Positions 28,547 to 37,584 of a stretch of 64,000 nucleotides of DNA are shown here, in pieces. The position numbers and the translations under genes are program-made. A model generated the notes under the pieces. That model was not told the origin of the DNA. It saw only the letters and a program-made list of their open reading frames with translations, and did no database searches. This DNA comes from JABMMZ01 sp964438995 (GTDB taxonomy: Bacteria; Bacteroidota; Bacteroidia; NS11-12g; UBA955), in NCBI GenBank assembly GCA_964438995.1, contig CAYTMQ010000012.1, positions 1 through 64,000 on the forward strand. The letters run 5' to 3'. Positions within the stretch are counted from its first letter, which is position 1; each line of letters starts with the position of its first letter.

Positions 28547-29090
28547 TGCTTACTCTGACTTTGGCTGTTAAAATTTCATTCAAGTGCTTTCTAGCTCTGT
28601 GAACATTTGATCTGACGCTTGACTCTTCCAATCCTAATTGATAGGCAATTTCTGTATATGTATATCCTTCTATAGCAAATAAATTCAAAACTGTCCTTAG
28701 ATTATCTGGCAATTTTGATATGGCCCGCATAATCAAATCCATTTCTAAAAAATCTTTGTAAACAGGCTCTTCTGATACCAAATGCTCGGCATGTTCTATG
28801 TCTGTTTTGATTTTATTTTTTTCTTTTCTTATGTGACCAAGACAATTGTTGACCATAATTTTTCTAATCCAAGATTTTAGAGGACTTTCTCCTCTGTATG
28901 TTTCCAAGTTTTTAAAAACTTTGATAAAACCATCTTGCATAAGATCATGGGCTACATCGTAATCATTAACATATCTGTAACAAAGACCTAACATCTGTTT
29001 GGCGTGTGTTTCAAACAAACGTTTTTGAGCCGACTTGTCATTTTTCAAACAAGCTTTTACTAATTCGATATCAGTATTTGTTACAATCAA
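28539..29090 (-). CDS. ECF-type RNA polymerase sigma factor (183 aa)
   Basis: Region 2 (YRYVNDYDVAHDLMQDGFIKVFKNL, then SPLKSWIRKIMVNNC) and region 4 (LPDNLRTVLNLFAIEGYTYTEIAYQLGLEESSVRSNVHRARKHL) are intact, and region 3 is absent, as in ECF sigma factors. The start codon is TTG at 29090; no ATG is available upstream in frame. It is transcribed ahead of, and overlaps, the membrane protein that probably restrains it. Targets cannot be predicted from this window. Confidence 0.94.
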   Translation of the reverse strand: MIVTNTDIELVKACLKNDKSAQKRLFETHAKQMLGLCYRYVNDYDVAHDLMQDGFIKVFKNLETYRGESPLKSWIRKIMVNNCLGHIRKEKNKIKTDIEHAEHLVSEEPVYKDFLEMDLIMRAISKLPDNLRTVLNLFAIEGYTYTEIAYQLGLEESSVRSNVHRARKHLNEILTAKVRVSND

Positions 29091-29125
29091 CTATTACTAA
29101 ACAAGCATAATTGCAATTGGTTTTA

Positions 29126-29163
29126 AAAAAGTGCACCATCTCGATGGAGATGGCACACTTTAT
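29126..29163 (-). terminator. Intrinsic terminator of the DUF4397 gene
   Basis: A stem of CCATCTC/GAGATGG extended by AAAGTG/CACTTT with a small internal loop is followed on the minus strand by a T-run. It lies just 3' of the gene ending at 29171. Confidence 0.85.
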
Positions 29164-29170
29164 TTTCTAT

Positions 29171-30871
29171 TTATTTAAGAACTACTGAGTTAAAATTTCC
29201 ATTATCTGTAACAACTTGAACCAAGTACATACCATTAGCCAAGTCAGATGTGTTAATTTCTTTGCTATTCAAAGATTCTAATACTACTCTACCATCTGTT
29301 GTGGTAATAATAACTTTATTCACTTTTTCAGAAGTTTCAATATTTAAAACATCCTTTATAGGGTTAGGGAATAAAGTGACATTTTGTACAGTTTTTATAT
29401 TTTTTACAGAAGTTGTATTAAGCGGTAAGGCAATAACTCTGCCTGATGCAGTAACTGCATACAAACCAAAACCAGCACCAGCATCTTTGCCACTTGGAAC
29501 ATTTGGTGATAAGAAACCAGAAGCCATTACAACAATAGAACTATCTCTAAATGCTGATAAAGGAGCAATGTAAGAAGCCACAACACTTGATGTGCCCGCT
29601 GGTAACACACTAACCGTAATATCGTTTGCATCTGTAACAATTGATTCTGTGTTATCAGAGAACATTAAATTACTAGCTAGTAAGGTACCATTTGCACCAC
29701 CAACTCTTACATCTACAGCAGGAGCGTCTGTACTTCCATGAGCGATAGCAAGTGTTACCTTACCAGCTTCAAAAGATTTAGTTGGAGCAATTACACCGTA
29801 GATGTCAAATACAACACTTGGACCGTTCTCATGTTTAGAAGTATCTAAAACACCTTGAGCCAAAGCTGAAATTTCCATACCACCAGGTACATTCAATTCT
29901 AATTCATAAACATTTTGAGTGTAAGAAGTACTGTTACCTGGAGCAACCCATACTTTAAATGTTTTGTTAGCTGGAATGGTTAAAAATGGTGTTGCTGTTC
30001 TGAAATTCAAATTGTCTTTTAACAATCCAATCGTTCCGCTAACATCAGACCAAATATCTACAGTTGACGCTAAAGCATCAGGAGCATTGTGTACTATCTG
30101 CAATTTAGCTGTAGACTGTAAAGGCAGTTCTATAACTGTTCCTGTTCTTAGAACTGCAAACAAACCAAATGGTTTTCCATTCAAATTTTGAGATGGGTTT
30201 AAGAATCCAGATGCAAACACTACTACTGGTTCACCGTTTGCATTAAGTGTTTTAAGTGGTGCAGAATAGGTCAACAATGCTGTTTCTTCACCAGCTACGC
30301 TTATGTTTACAAAATAATCATCGTTCGGCACACTGATGTAAGCTGTGTTAGCTCCATAAGAAGCTGACTCTACCAAAGTACTTGGCTCTGCGGCTGTTCT
30401 TACTGTGAATGCATTAATGTCCACACTTGGCGCATCTGTTGATCCGTGATACACCAACAATTTGTTGCCAGATGAAGATGCTGCATTCTCTGCATTGCCA
30501 ATGACTTTTAACTCAAATGCTTTTTGAGGATTAAATCCACTTTGAAAATGCCCTTGAGCAATTAAAATGAACTTGCCATTGTTAGGAAGATTGTAGCCAA
30601 AACCCACAACCGAATCTGCGATAGATGTACTGCCTTTTCCAGCGAACACGATTCTGATTGGTGACTCAGCAGGAACATTTGCAAAAGCTGTTGCTTCTCT
30701 AAAAGCAAAGTTGTTTTTTAACAATGTAGAGTTTCCGTTGTGTAATAAATACATGTCTACAGAATCCAAAGCTGGATCTGGACTGTTGTGAATGGCCATT
30801 ACACTAGCAGTCTGCGCGTAAGCAGACATTGATAAAATAGTTGCGATAAAACTTGTTAATACTTTTTTCAT
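29171..30871 (-). CDS. T9SS-exported DUF4397 repeat protein (566 aa)
   Basis: An about 20-residue signal peptide (ends SAYAQ) is followed by four DUF4397-type modules, roughly 20-125, 140-235, 245-350 and 370-475. Each opens with VxHxxPDAxxxxVDI or HGSTDAPxVD and has a TPFLTIPANKxFKVWVAPG-like centre. The last 75 residues form a T9SS sorting domain (LFPNPIKDVLNIET through LANGMYLVQVV). DUF4397 is a beta-sandwich domain of unknown function found in secreted proteins. It is monocistronic, with a terminator 3' of it. A surface or secreted structural role is likely; no enzyme motif is visible. Confidence 0.9.
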   Translation of the reverse strand: MKKVLTSFIATILSMSAYAQTASVMAIHNSPDPALDSVDMYLLHNGNSTLLKNNFAFREATAFANVPAESPIRIVFAGKGSTSIADSVVGFGYNLPNNGKFILIAQGHFQSGFNPQKAFELKVIGNAENAASSSGNKLLVYHGSTDAPSVDINAFTVRTAAEPSTLVESASYGANTAYISVPNDDYFVNISVAGEETALLTYSAPLKTLNANGEPVVVFASGFLNPSQNLNGKPFGLFAVLRTGTVIELPLQSTAKLQIVHNAPDALASTVDIWSDVSGTIGLLKDNLNFRTATPFLTIPANKTFKVWVAPGNSTSYTQNVYELELNVPGGMEISALAQGVLDTSKHENGPSVVFDIYGVIAPTKSFEAGKVTLAIAHGSTDAPAVDVRVGGANGTLLASNLMFSDNTESIVTDANDITVSVLPAGTSSVVASYIAPLSAFRDSSIVVMASGFLSPNVPSGKDAGAGFGLYAVTASGRVIALPLNTTSVKNIKTVQNVTLFPNPIKDVLNIETSEKVNKVIITTTDGRVVLESLNSKEINTSDLANGMYLVQVVTDNGNFNSVVLK

Positions 30872-31017
30872 AATATTTTTTATTTACAACCCTATGATGC
30901 TATCAACTTATTTTTTGTTGCAGTTTTCTTAAACAATTTTTTAAAATTTTTACATTTCGCATCTAATTATCTGAAAATCTATCATTTAATTTTACTTATG
31001 TATAACACGTTTTTCAT
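30872..31017. other. AT-rich leader region upstream of the DUF4397 gene
   Basis: No gene is visible here. I could not find a clear -7 box at the usual position before 30871, so its promoter is undefined. Confidence 0.4.
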
Positions 31018-31048
31018 AAAAAAAGGTGTAACATCTCTGCTACACCTT
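31018..31048 (-). terminator. Intrinsic terminator of the candidate small RNA
   Basis: AAGGTGTA/TACACCTT with a 10-nt loop is followed by TTTTTTT on the minus strand. The protein gene upstream on that strand has its own terminator at 31288, so this one belongs to a separate transcript. Confidence 0.8.
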
Positions 31049-31188
31049 AATTGTAAAAGTAAAAACACGCTTTAATCCTTTAACAACTTCTAAATATTAT
31101 CTTAGTTACCTTTTACTTTTACAATCAAACACCGAATACTTATCGCTTGAAGAGTAGAATAGCAAAATAGAAAAAACTACTTTTCAAG
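31018..31188 (-). ncRNA. Candidate structured small RNA (about 170 nt)
   Basis: This gene-free segment holds three consecutive hairpins. A 12-bp stem spans 31146-31157 and 31177-31188 (one mismatch). A perfect 15-bp stem spans 31050-31064 and 31111-31125 (ATTGTAAAAGTAAAA and complement). An 8-bp terminator stem spans 31023-31048. On the minus strand the last is followed by seven T. A -7-like box (TAAAGTTTG, one extra spacer base) at 31190-31198 and TTTC 19 nt further upstream would start the RNA at the first stem. No ORF fits. It could be 6S-like or a regulatory RNA; neither can be shown here. Confidence 0.55.
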
Positions 31189-31287
31189 CCAAACTTTACA
31201 TTATGATGCATTATGTTGAAACTATGTTGCATAAAACTTCATTATATTTTAAATTTAACTGATTATCAATGATTTTAATTTCAAAAC

Positions 31288-31320
31288 AAAAAATCCCGAT
31301 GCACATTGCTGTGCACCGGG
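31288..31320 (-). terminator. Intrinsic terminator of the icd operon
   Basis: A 10-bp stem of CCCGATGCAC and GTGCACCGGG (one mismatch) with a 6-nt loop is followed by TTTTTT on the minus strand. It lies 18 nt after the stop at 31339. Confidence 0.88.
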
Positions 31321-31338
31321 AAGAATCAAACATATTAC

Positions 31339-31632
31339 CTAGACCTTTACTTCTTTAACAACTAAACAAAATTGAACTTCAGCTTCAATTTGTAACTGTG
31401 AATTTAAATCTGAATATTGAGACAACAATTCTTGAATTTTATTCTTACTTGCTCTCAAGTCTCTGAGTCGATTGAGAGATTTTTCTTCATTGTCTATCCC
31501 CCTAATTCTGTCGCTTAACAACTTATTCTCGTGGAATTGAATCTTAAAGCTAAACAATGACAGTAAAACTTCTCTGGCCTCCTCAGGACTAAATTCTCCT
31601 TTGATTAAATAAAACGAATTTTCATTGCTCAT
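31339..31632 (-). CDS. Small coiled-coil protein, paralogue B (97 aa)
   Basis: The N-terminal part, FYLIKGEFSPEEAREVLLSL then FSFKIQFHENKLLSDR, matches its upstream neighbour (LVDGSFSAQEAIDIVTKLF, KVKIEFHENKIKHES). The two are tandem paralogues. The rest is a charged helix likely to form a coiled coil. There is no signal peptide or TM segment. It overlaps the 84-codon gene by 4 nt (ATGA) and is the last gene of the icd operon before a strong terminator. The function is unknown. Hetero-oligomer formation with the sister protein is likely but inferred. Confidence 0.8.
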   Translation of the reverse strand: MSNENSFYLIKGEFSPEEAREVLLSLFSFKIQFHENKLLSDRIRGIDNEEKSLNRLRDLRASKNKIQELLSQYSDLNSQLQIEAEVQFCLVVKEVKV

Positions 31633-31883
31633 TTGCTAACCTCTATTAGTGATTTTAATTGTATGTGTTTGTCTTGTGATGAGATGGCATGACGGAATTC
31701 TAATAATTCATTTTGAATTTGCTTGATGCGTTTTTCCCTCATCTTTATATCCTCAGCATTACTTTCATGTTTGATTTTGTTTTCATGAAATTCTATTTTC
31801 ACTTTAAACAATTTGGTGACAATATCAATGGCCTCTTGTGCTGAAAAACTGCCATCTACAAGTGTTAATGTATGTTGCTTCAT
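31629..31883 (-). CDS. Small coiled-coil protein, paralogue A (84 aa)
   Basis: An N-terminal alpha/beta segment with the shared core (S/T)LVDGSFSAQEA and KVKIEFHENK is followed by a heptad-like charged helix (EDIKMREKRIKQIQNELLEF). It starts 1 nt after the isocitrate dehydrogenase stop and overlaps paralogue B by 4 nt, so all three are translated from one message. I recognise no named family. Control or scaffolding of the dehydrogenase is possible only by neighbourhood. Confidence 0.8.
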   Translation of the reverse strand: MKQHTLTLVDGSFSAQEAIDIVTKLFKVKIEFHENKIKHESNAEDIKMREKRIKQIQNELLEFRHAISSQDKHIQLKSLIEVSK

Positions 31884-31884
31884 A

Positions 31885-33318
31885 TTATTGTCCTTGTCCT
31901 AATGAATACCCTAGTTCTCCGTCAAATTCATAAAGGTTTTCTGTTTTGATGGTATCTATTCCCTGGTTATTTGCATTGCTTAACAACTCAATTATGTCTT
32001 GCTTTCCAAATTTTTTAACATCAAGTTTAAACCTACATCTCCAGTGATCGGTACAAAAAGTTTCTTCAAAGCCATTTGGCCAGACTTTAATACCCCTGTT
32101 GGTTATCATGCTCAACTTAGCATTAGATGTCTCCATTTTCTTAACCACTTCAGCCAATTGATTCGCATCTGTTTGATCCCAGTGCACAAACACATCTACA
32201 CCTACAAGTTGCTTGTCTTGTTTTGTTTTCCTTTGATATTTTGGCAATTTGATTTGATTGTCTTTGGCATAACTCACTTTTTTCAAGCTTTTTGGCTCTT
32301 TTCCAAGATTGGCAATTACCGCATCCGCAAATTCATTGGTTCCAACTTTTTCTTTGCTTACTTCAGGTTTGTAAATGTCGTAAGTGTGAATGCCATCTTC
32401 TATGGTCTTTAGCCATGCATTCTGAATTTTCTCAGCAACATCGCTTTGACCAAGATGAATCAACATCATAATTGAAGCTTGTATCAATCCAGAAGGGTTT
32501 GCCATATTTTGCCCTGCTCTTCTCGGTGCCGAACCATGTATTGCCTCAAACATAGCACATGTTTCTCCAATGTTTGATGAACCTGCCAAACCAACTGATC
32601 CTGCTATCTGTGCAGCAACATCAGACAATACATCTCCATACAAATTAGGCATTACAATAACATCAAAAGCTTCTGGAGTATCTGCAAGCTTTGCTGCTCC
32701 AATATCTATTATCCAATGTTCATTCTCGATTTCTGGATATTCTAGCGCAATCTCCTCGAATACTTTGTGAAACAATCCATCTGTTTGTTTCATGATGTTG
32801 TCCTTTGTAAAACATGTCACCTTTTTTCTACCATACACTTTAGCATACTCAAACGCATATCGTATGATTTTTTCACAACCAGGTCGACTAATCAATTTCA
32901 AACATTGAACCACTTCATCTGTCTGCCTGTGTTCGATACCTGCATACAAATCTTCTTCATTCTCTCTGATGATTACAACATCCATTTTTGGATGCTTAGT
33001 TGCCACATAAGGATGCAAACTCACACAAGGTCTAACATTGGCATACAAACCCAAAAACTTTCTAGTTGTTACATTCAAACTTTTGTAACCGCCTCCTTGT
33101 GGTGTCGTTATTGGAGCTTTTAAAAACACTTTGTTTCGTCTAATCACATCCCAAGATGCATCAGAAATACCTGAAGTATTTCCAGAAAGATACACTTTCT
33201 CTCCTACTTCAATCTCATCAATTTCTATCTGCGCTCCAGCAGATTTTAAAATTTTAAGTGTGGCGTCCATAATCTCTGGACCAATACCATCACCTTTAGC
33301 TACAGTTATTCTTTTCAT
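31885..33318 (-). CDS. icd: NADP-dependent isocitrate dehydrogenase (477 aa)
   Basis: Converts isocitrate to 2-oxoglutarate in the TCA cycle. The isopropylmalate/isocitrate dehydrogenase fold is clear: GDGIGPEIMDATLKIL at the N-terminus, TTRKFLGLYANVRPC (substrate arginines), ENEEDLYAGIEH, the lysine in CFTKDNIMK and the metal ligands in MPNLYGDVLSDVAAQIAGS. The cofactor loop is EAIHGSAPRRAGQNMANPSG. The length and the extra C-terminal domain of about 140 residues after 340 (QTDANQLAEVVKKM, CRFKLD) match the Thermus-type NADP enzyme rather than the short E. coli form. It leads an operon with two small paralogous genes. NADP rather than NAD preference is by family, not tested. Confidence 0.93.
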   Translation of the reverse strand: MKRITVAKGDGIGPEIMDATLKILKSAGAQIEIDEIEVGEKVYLSGNTSGISDASWDVIRRNKVFLKAPITTPQGGGYKSLNVTTRKFLGLYANVRPCVSLHPYVATKHPKMDVVIIRENEEDLYAGIEHRQTDEVVQCLKLISRPGCEKIIRYAFEYAKVYGRKKVTCFTKDNIMKQTDGLFHKVFEEIALEYPEIENEHWIIDIGAAKLADTPEAFDVIVMPNLYGDVLSDVAAQIAGSVGLAGSSNIGETCAMFEAIHGSAPRRAGQNMANPSGLIQASIMMLIHLGQSDVAEKIQNAWLKTIEDGIHTYDIYKPEVSKEKVGTNEFADAVIANLGKEPKSLKKVSYAKDNQIKLPKYQRKTKQDKQLVGVDVFVHWDQTDANQLAEVVKKMETSNAKLSMITNRGIKVWPNGFEETFCTDHWRCRFKLDVKKFGKQDIIELLSNANNQGIDTIKTENLYEFDGELGYSLGQGQ

Positions 33319-33438
33319 ACTTTAAAATTAAATCGATGCAAAAATCTAAACAATTTTACATATATTTTTATTTATGTTTTTTATCTTTTACATTTAATTT
33401 TGTTTATATATTTAAGCTAACTATCCAACTTTACAAAC

Positions 33439-33472
33439 CAGTAAGGCTACTATGATACAAGTAGCCTTACTG
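33439..33472 (-). terminator. Hairpin terminator of the PKD cargo gene
   Basis: A perfect 12-bp stem (CAGTAAGGCTAC and complement) with a 10-nt loop lies 23 nt after the stop at 33496. The T-tract is weak on the minus strand (GGTTTGTAAAGTT) and stronger on the plus strand, so it may also act in the other direction. Confidence 0.7.
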
Positions 33473-33495
33473 ATATTTTTATTTCATTATGATTC

Positions 33496-36400
33496 TTAAT
33501 GTAGTATACTCAATTTTTTACTTACTACTCTTCCGCCTATTTGCATTTCAATTGTGTACCATCCTGATTCTAAATGTGTCAAATCCAATTCATTTGTTTG
33601 ACCGTTGCTTAAAGACACTACTTTACCTGCCATATCAATGACTTTAACTTCTCCAAGAGCAAACTCAGTTGAATTGTTGATATAGAACACTCCATTACTT
33701 GGATTTGGATACACATTCACTCCGTTGCTCAATGCTTCTAAATCATTGATGTCTGTATTAATGGTTATACACTTAACTTGACTGCATTCACATCCAGCTT
33801 CATTTCTTGCTATCATTGTTACACAGTATTTCTTATTAAATGTATAATTGTATTTAACACCAGTCTCGTTGCTCAGAACCTTCCCGCCGTCTCCCATTAA
33901 CCATGTGTACTCAATTTTCTGAGTATTTCCTAGTGGCACAAAATCAAATCCTCTTGCGCCATTCAAAAAGTTCTTACGGATATCGAAATCACAAGAACTT
34001 GGTTTAGGATGGATAGTAACTGTATTTATAGATGTGTCACTGCAACCATCCTCCACACTTGCAACCAATCTAACTGTATATGTGCTAGCAACCAAATTTG
34101 AGTATGAGTGTTTTGGATTGGCTATAAGTGAAGTAAATCCATCGCCAAAATCCCACTCATATTTGATACTGCCTTGTTTCCATTGTGAAGTATTCACAAA
34201 CACTACATCTTCATTTGTACATTTATCCTCTGCTCTGAAAGATGCAATAGGTTCTTCACCGACTACAACTGACTTAGATTTTGTATCCGAACAGCCGTTA
34301 CCCAATTTTACGTCCATTCGGATAACTCTCTCTCCTGCACTTTGCCATTTTACAGTAGGAGACTCTAAATTTGAACTTGGCATATTAGCCCCAAATTCCC
34401 ATTTGTATTGCGCTAATTCACCTGCAGGAATCGTTGAGGTATTCATCAATTTACCAGGAGTTAAGCTACAGGTAAAATCAGCACTAAAATCTGCCACAGG
34501 AGCCGAACGAATAACAACTGTTTTAGAAATTGAATCTGTACAACCAAATTCAGATATTGCTTTTAACTGTACGGTTTTACTACCAGGAGTATTAAAATCA
34601 TAAGATGGATGCGTAAATGTAGTTGTACTATTCATCTCAGAGAAATTCCACATACTGCCTACTTGTCCATTTGAAATCTGAGACAGATTGTTAAATACTA
34701 CCGCTTCATTTTCACAAAAAGTATTAGAGCTCATTGAGAAATTAGCAATTGGTTTTGGCAATGAATAAGCTATTCTTGAATACTCATTTATGCAACCGTT
34801 GGAAATGGCTTTTAAAGTCACCCTATACCCCCCAGTATTGGCATAATTATACGTAGTATTCACGGCAGTAGAACTTCCTTTTCCATCTCCCATATTCCAT
34901 TCATACTGTAATACGCCATTACCAATTGTGGTCATGTTGGTAAATCTAACTGCAGTTCCGGCACAAGCATTGTTAACACGGAATTTAACATTTGGCACTT
35001 CATTGATGTTAACGACGAATGAGGAATCCTTTGTAAACCCATACGGAGCTGTTATAGTTCTCATAGTTATCGTATAAGAACCAAATGAAGGAAATTGATG
35101 AACTGGGCTTGTAGCATCATCTATTGAAGAACCATCTCCAAAATTCCATTGATACAAAAGCTGACCGGAACTAACAGTAGAAATATTATCAAAAAAGATC
35201 TCTGATCCATCACATAAAACACTTGGTAAAATTACTTTTGGTGAACCTTTAGGGGCTACAACTATTTCTCTTTTATAAATGGTGTCACAACCTGTCAAAA
35301 AGTCTATCACTTTTACATGCAAAAACACTGTACTATCTAAATATGCATATGGAGCAGCGAAACTTATTTTACCATTATTTAGGTGATTATATACGATTGA
35401 ATTATTAGGCAAAACAGCACCAGAACTTGATTGAACCCATATTTGATTGGTCCATTTAATGTTGTAATCTGACATGCTATATTTTCTAGGTGCGCTCATT
35501 TCCAATTCAAATTGTTCATCAATTGGCATAACACTATACCCTTTGTTTCGATAGTCGTAAATTGACTGACCACTAACAATAGGATTAAACTCTGCACCTC
35601 CTGGTGATTCTACGACATTGAACAACACCCTTTGTGTATCATTGCTCGCGTTATCATCACCGTTACCATAATACAACCTCATGCTATTCTGACCACTTTT
35701 ACTGAATACAATTGGTTTTGGAAAATTAAATCTGAATGTATCACCTGGCTTCAAAACAGTATTTAACAACAATTGATTTGGAGCCGAACTATTGAGCAAG
35801 TAGGCCACATCAATTCCTGTTACATTAAATGCTGAATTGTTTCGCAAAGTTCCACTTAAGGTGCTTGAGTATCCAGAACACATTGGATTTGACAGAGGCA
35901 CATACATGGCATTCATAGAAATATCCAACAAGTATTCTATTGCTCCAATATCTGGTTTATCTTGATTTCTAGAATTGCCTCTTAAATCTATTGTAATGCC
36001 AGTAACAGGTGTTCCTTTATTACACATTCTTACAGATGTTGGATGCAAATCTGATGTCGTATTTTCATCGATGAAGTTAGGATCTACCGCAATATTGGTA
36101 GAATTAAATCCAGCAGAATACATATCAGACATGGTGGTTCTGGCTTGGTTTGAAACGTATCCAATATGGGTAGTACCTGATGCTCTTAAATCGAAATTGT
36201 TGTGTGTAAAACTGGTAACTGATGTACCAGAAAAATCATAATACAAATACTTCGTACCTGTGCCTTGAAAATCACACGACAACAAATTGTTGCGAAACAC
36301 ATTCCAATAACCTCCATAGACAACATAAGTAGTTGAGTTGTTATTAACTGTTGTACCTGAAACGTGGGCAAAAGTATTGTTAACAATACTTAAGCTAGCT

Positions 36401-37485
36401 CCAGATAATGATGCATAATTATAAATATAATTGTAATTGAATCCTGAAGTTCTACAGTGAACACTATTGTTATTTAAAGTGCTGTTTCGTGTGGTGTTGT
36501 TAAAATTATAAAAGTATATCGGGTAAATTGAATTTGTAGACACACCAGAACCATCAATATTATAAATTCTGTTTCTATCAAACGTTCCAGTTGCGTAGTT
36601 CAAATAAATTCCATATTTGAAAGATGTTACCGTGTAATCGGTGTTATGTACTGTATTCCCAACAAACTCTGTATTCGAAGTGTAAGAAATAAAGAATCCA
36701 CAATACCTCCAGTTTTGAATGTTGTTGTTGATGAATCTGTTTCCTGAAGTTCCATTGGTTAAATTTGAAGTTGTTGGTCCGACCATTACTATACCATAAT
36801 ACGGTCCATTGCTATTAGCCGTTCTTAAATTATTATTTTCAAATACATTGTTGTTCCCAGAACTGCTATAAGAAAATGGTGAAGTCGTTCCATTAGAAAT
36901 CCATATATAAGCTGTACCAGTGGTTGAGCCTATCATTGAAGGACATCTAAAATTACAATTTCTAAACGCATTAAAATCTGCTCCATTTCTCAGCCAAACA
37001 CAATAACCGAATGTTGCGTTGTTTACTATGGTTAGATTGTTAAAACTAATAAAATCTGCACCATTTAAATCAATTACTCCTCCTGCAGCTGTAGATGTTG
37101 GGGTAAAACTTAGTGTAGTACCATTGCCATTAATGGTAACGGTTCTTGTAGAACTAGCACCTAAAATAGCAGGTATGCTCAATTGTTGGTTATACGGACC
37201 AGTACCACTTGACACGTTAACCGTTATAGAGCCTTGCAACCCTGCGCCTCCAACTGAATAATTTGCCGGACCACCATCTCCTCTTGTCACATTCCTTAAA
37301 TCGTTAAACAGGGCAGTGAAAGAGAGGTAATTGTTTGATGATGCCGCTGAACCTGGATTAATGGTGTATGTGCCGCCATTAAAAGCCTTAGTTTCAAACA
37401 TTAAAAGTGCTAATAATGAAAAGATTATTAGTCGTCTCACTAAGAATGTAGGTTTGATAAATTTGTATATTTTCCTCATAAGCAT
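33496..37485 (-). CDS. T9SS-exported beta-helix and PKD-repeat protein (1329 aa)
   Basis: An N-terminal signal sequence of about 35 residues (ends ETKA) is followed by a right-handed beta-helix region (about 40-480). That region has repeated asparagine-rich rungs such as NNNVFENNNLRTAN and FINNNIQNWRYCGF. A CARDB-like module follows near 500-600, then six PKD domains between about 700 and 1250 with the YxWNFGDG or YEWDFGDG signature. A T9SS sorting domain ends the protein (VYPNPSNGVFYINN to KKLSILH). It should be exported across the outer membrane. The beta-helix suggests polysaccharide contact, but no catalytic residues are assigned. It is a single-gene unit with a -7 box 12 nt before the start and a hairpin terminator. 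Confidence 0.9.
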   Translation of the reverse strand: MLMRKIYKFIKPTFLVRRLIIFSLLALLMFETKAFNGGTYTINPGSAASSNNYLSFTALFNDLRNVTRGDGGPANYSVGGAGLQGSITVNVSSGTGPYNQQLSIPAILGASSTRTVTINGNGTTLSFTPTSTAAGGVIDLNGADFISFNNLTIVNNATFGYCVWLRNGADFNAFRNCNFRCPSMIGSTTGTAYIWISNGTTSPFSYSSSGNNNVFENNNLRTANSNGPYYGIVMVGPTTSNLTNGTSGNRFINNNIQNWRYCGFFISYTSNTEFVGNTVHNTDYTVTSFKYGIYLNYATGTFDRNRIYNIDGSGVSTNSIYPIYFYNFNNTTRNSTLNNNSVHCRTSGFNYNYIYNYASLSGASLSIVNNTFAHVSGTTVNNNSTTYVVYGGYWNVFRNNLLSCDFQGTGTKYLYYDFSGTSVTSFTHNNFDLRASGTTHIGYVSNQARTTMSDMYSAGFNSTNIAVDPNFIDENTTSDLHPTSVRMCNKGTPVTGITIDLRGNSRNQDKPDIGAIEYLLDISMNAMYVPLSNPMCSGYSSTLSGTLRNNSAFNVTGIDVAYLLNSSAPNQLLLNTVLKPGDTFRFNFPKPIVFSKSGQNSMRLYYGNGDDNASNDTQRVLFNVVESPGGAEFNPIVSGQSIYDYRNKGYSVMPIDEQFELEMSAPRKYSMSDYNIKWTNQIWVQSSSGAVLPNNSIVYNHLNNGKISFAAPYAYLDSTVFLHVKVIDFLTGCDTIYKREIVVAPKGSPKVILPSVLCDGSEIFFDNISTVSSGQLLYQWNFGDGSSIDDATSPVHQFPSFGSYTITMRTITAPYGFTKDSSFVVNINEVPNVKFRVNNACAGTAVRFTNMTTIGNGVLQYEWNMGDGKGSSTAVNTTYNYANTGGYRVTLKAISNGCINEYSRIAYSLPKPIANFSMSSNTFCENEAVVFNNLSQISNGQVGSMWNFSEMNSTTTFTHPSYDFNTPGSKTVQLKAISEFGCTDSISKTVVIRSAPVADFSADFTCSLTPGKLMNTSTIPAGELAQYKWEFGANMPSSNLESPTVKWQSAGERVIRMDVKLGNGCSDTKSKSVVVGEEPIASFRAEDKCTNEDVVFVNTSQWKQGSIKYEWDFGDGFTSLIANPKHSYSNLVASTYTVRLVASVEDGCSDTSINTVTIHPKPSSCDFDIRKNFLNGARGFDFVPLGNTQKIEYTWLMGDGGKVLSNETGVKYNYTFNKKYCVTMIARNEAGCECSQVKCITINTDINDLEALSNGVNVYPNPSNGVFYINNSTEFALGEVKVIDMAGKVVSLSNGQTNELDLTHLESGWYTIEMQIGGRVVSKKLSILH

Positions 37486-37497
37486 TTATTTATTTTA

Positions 37498-37505
37498 CAA
37501 ATTTA
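37498..37505 (-). promoter_or_regulatory. -7 promoter box of the PKD cargo gene
   Basis: TAAATTTG on the minus strand lies 12 nt before the ATG at 37485. Confidence 0.6.
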
Positions 37506-37584
37506 TTTTTGTTAAACGAACAACTTGCTTGACTATATAGACTAATATCACTTTATTTGTACTAAAATGTTACTTTTAAGGTAA

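Noticed and set aside
34034..34603. 189-codon ORF antisense to the PKD protein
   Set aside because: It is opposite a well-supported multi-domain gene and is explained by codon bias of the PKD repeats.
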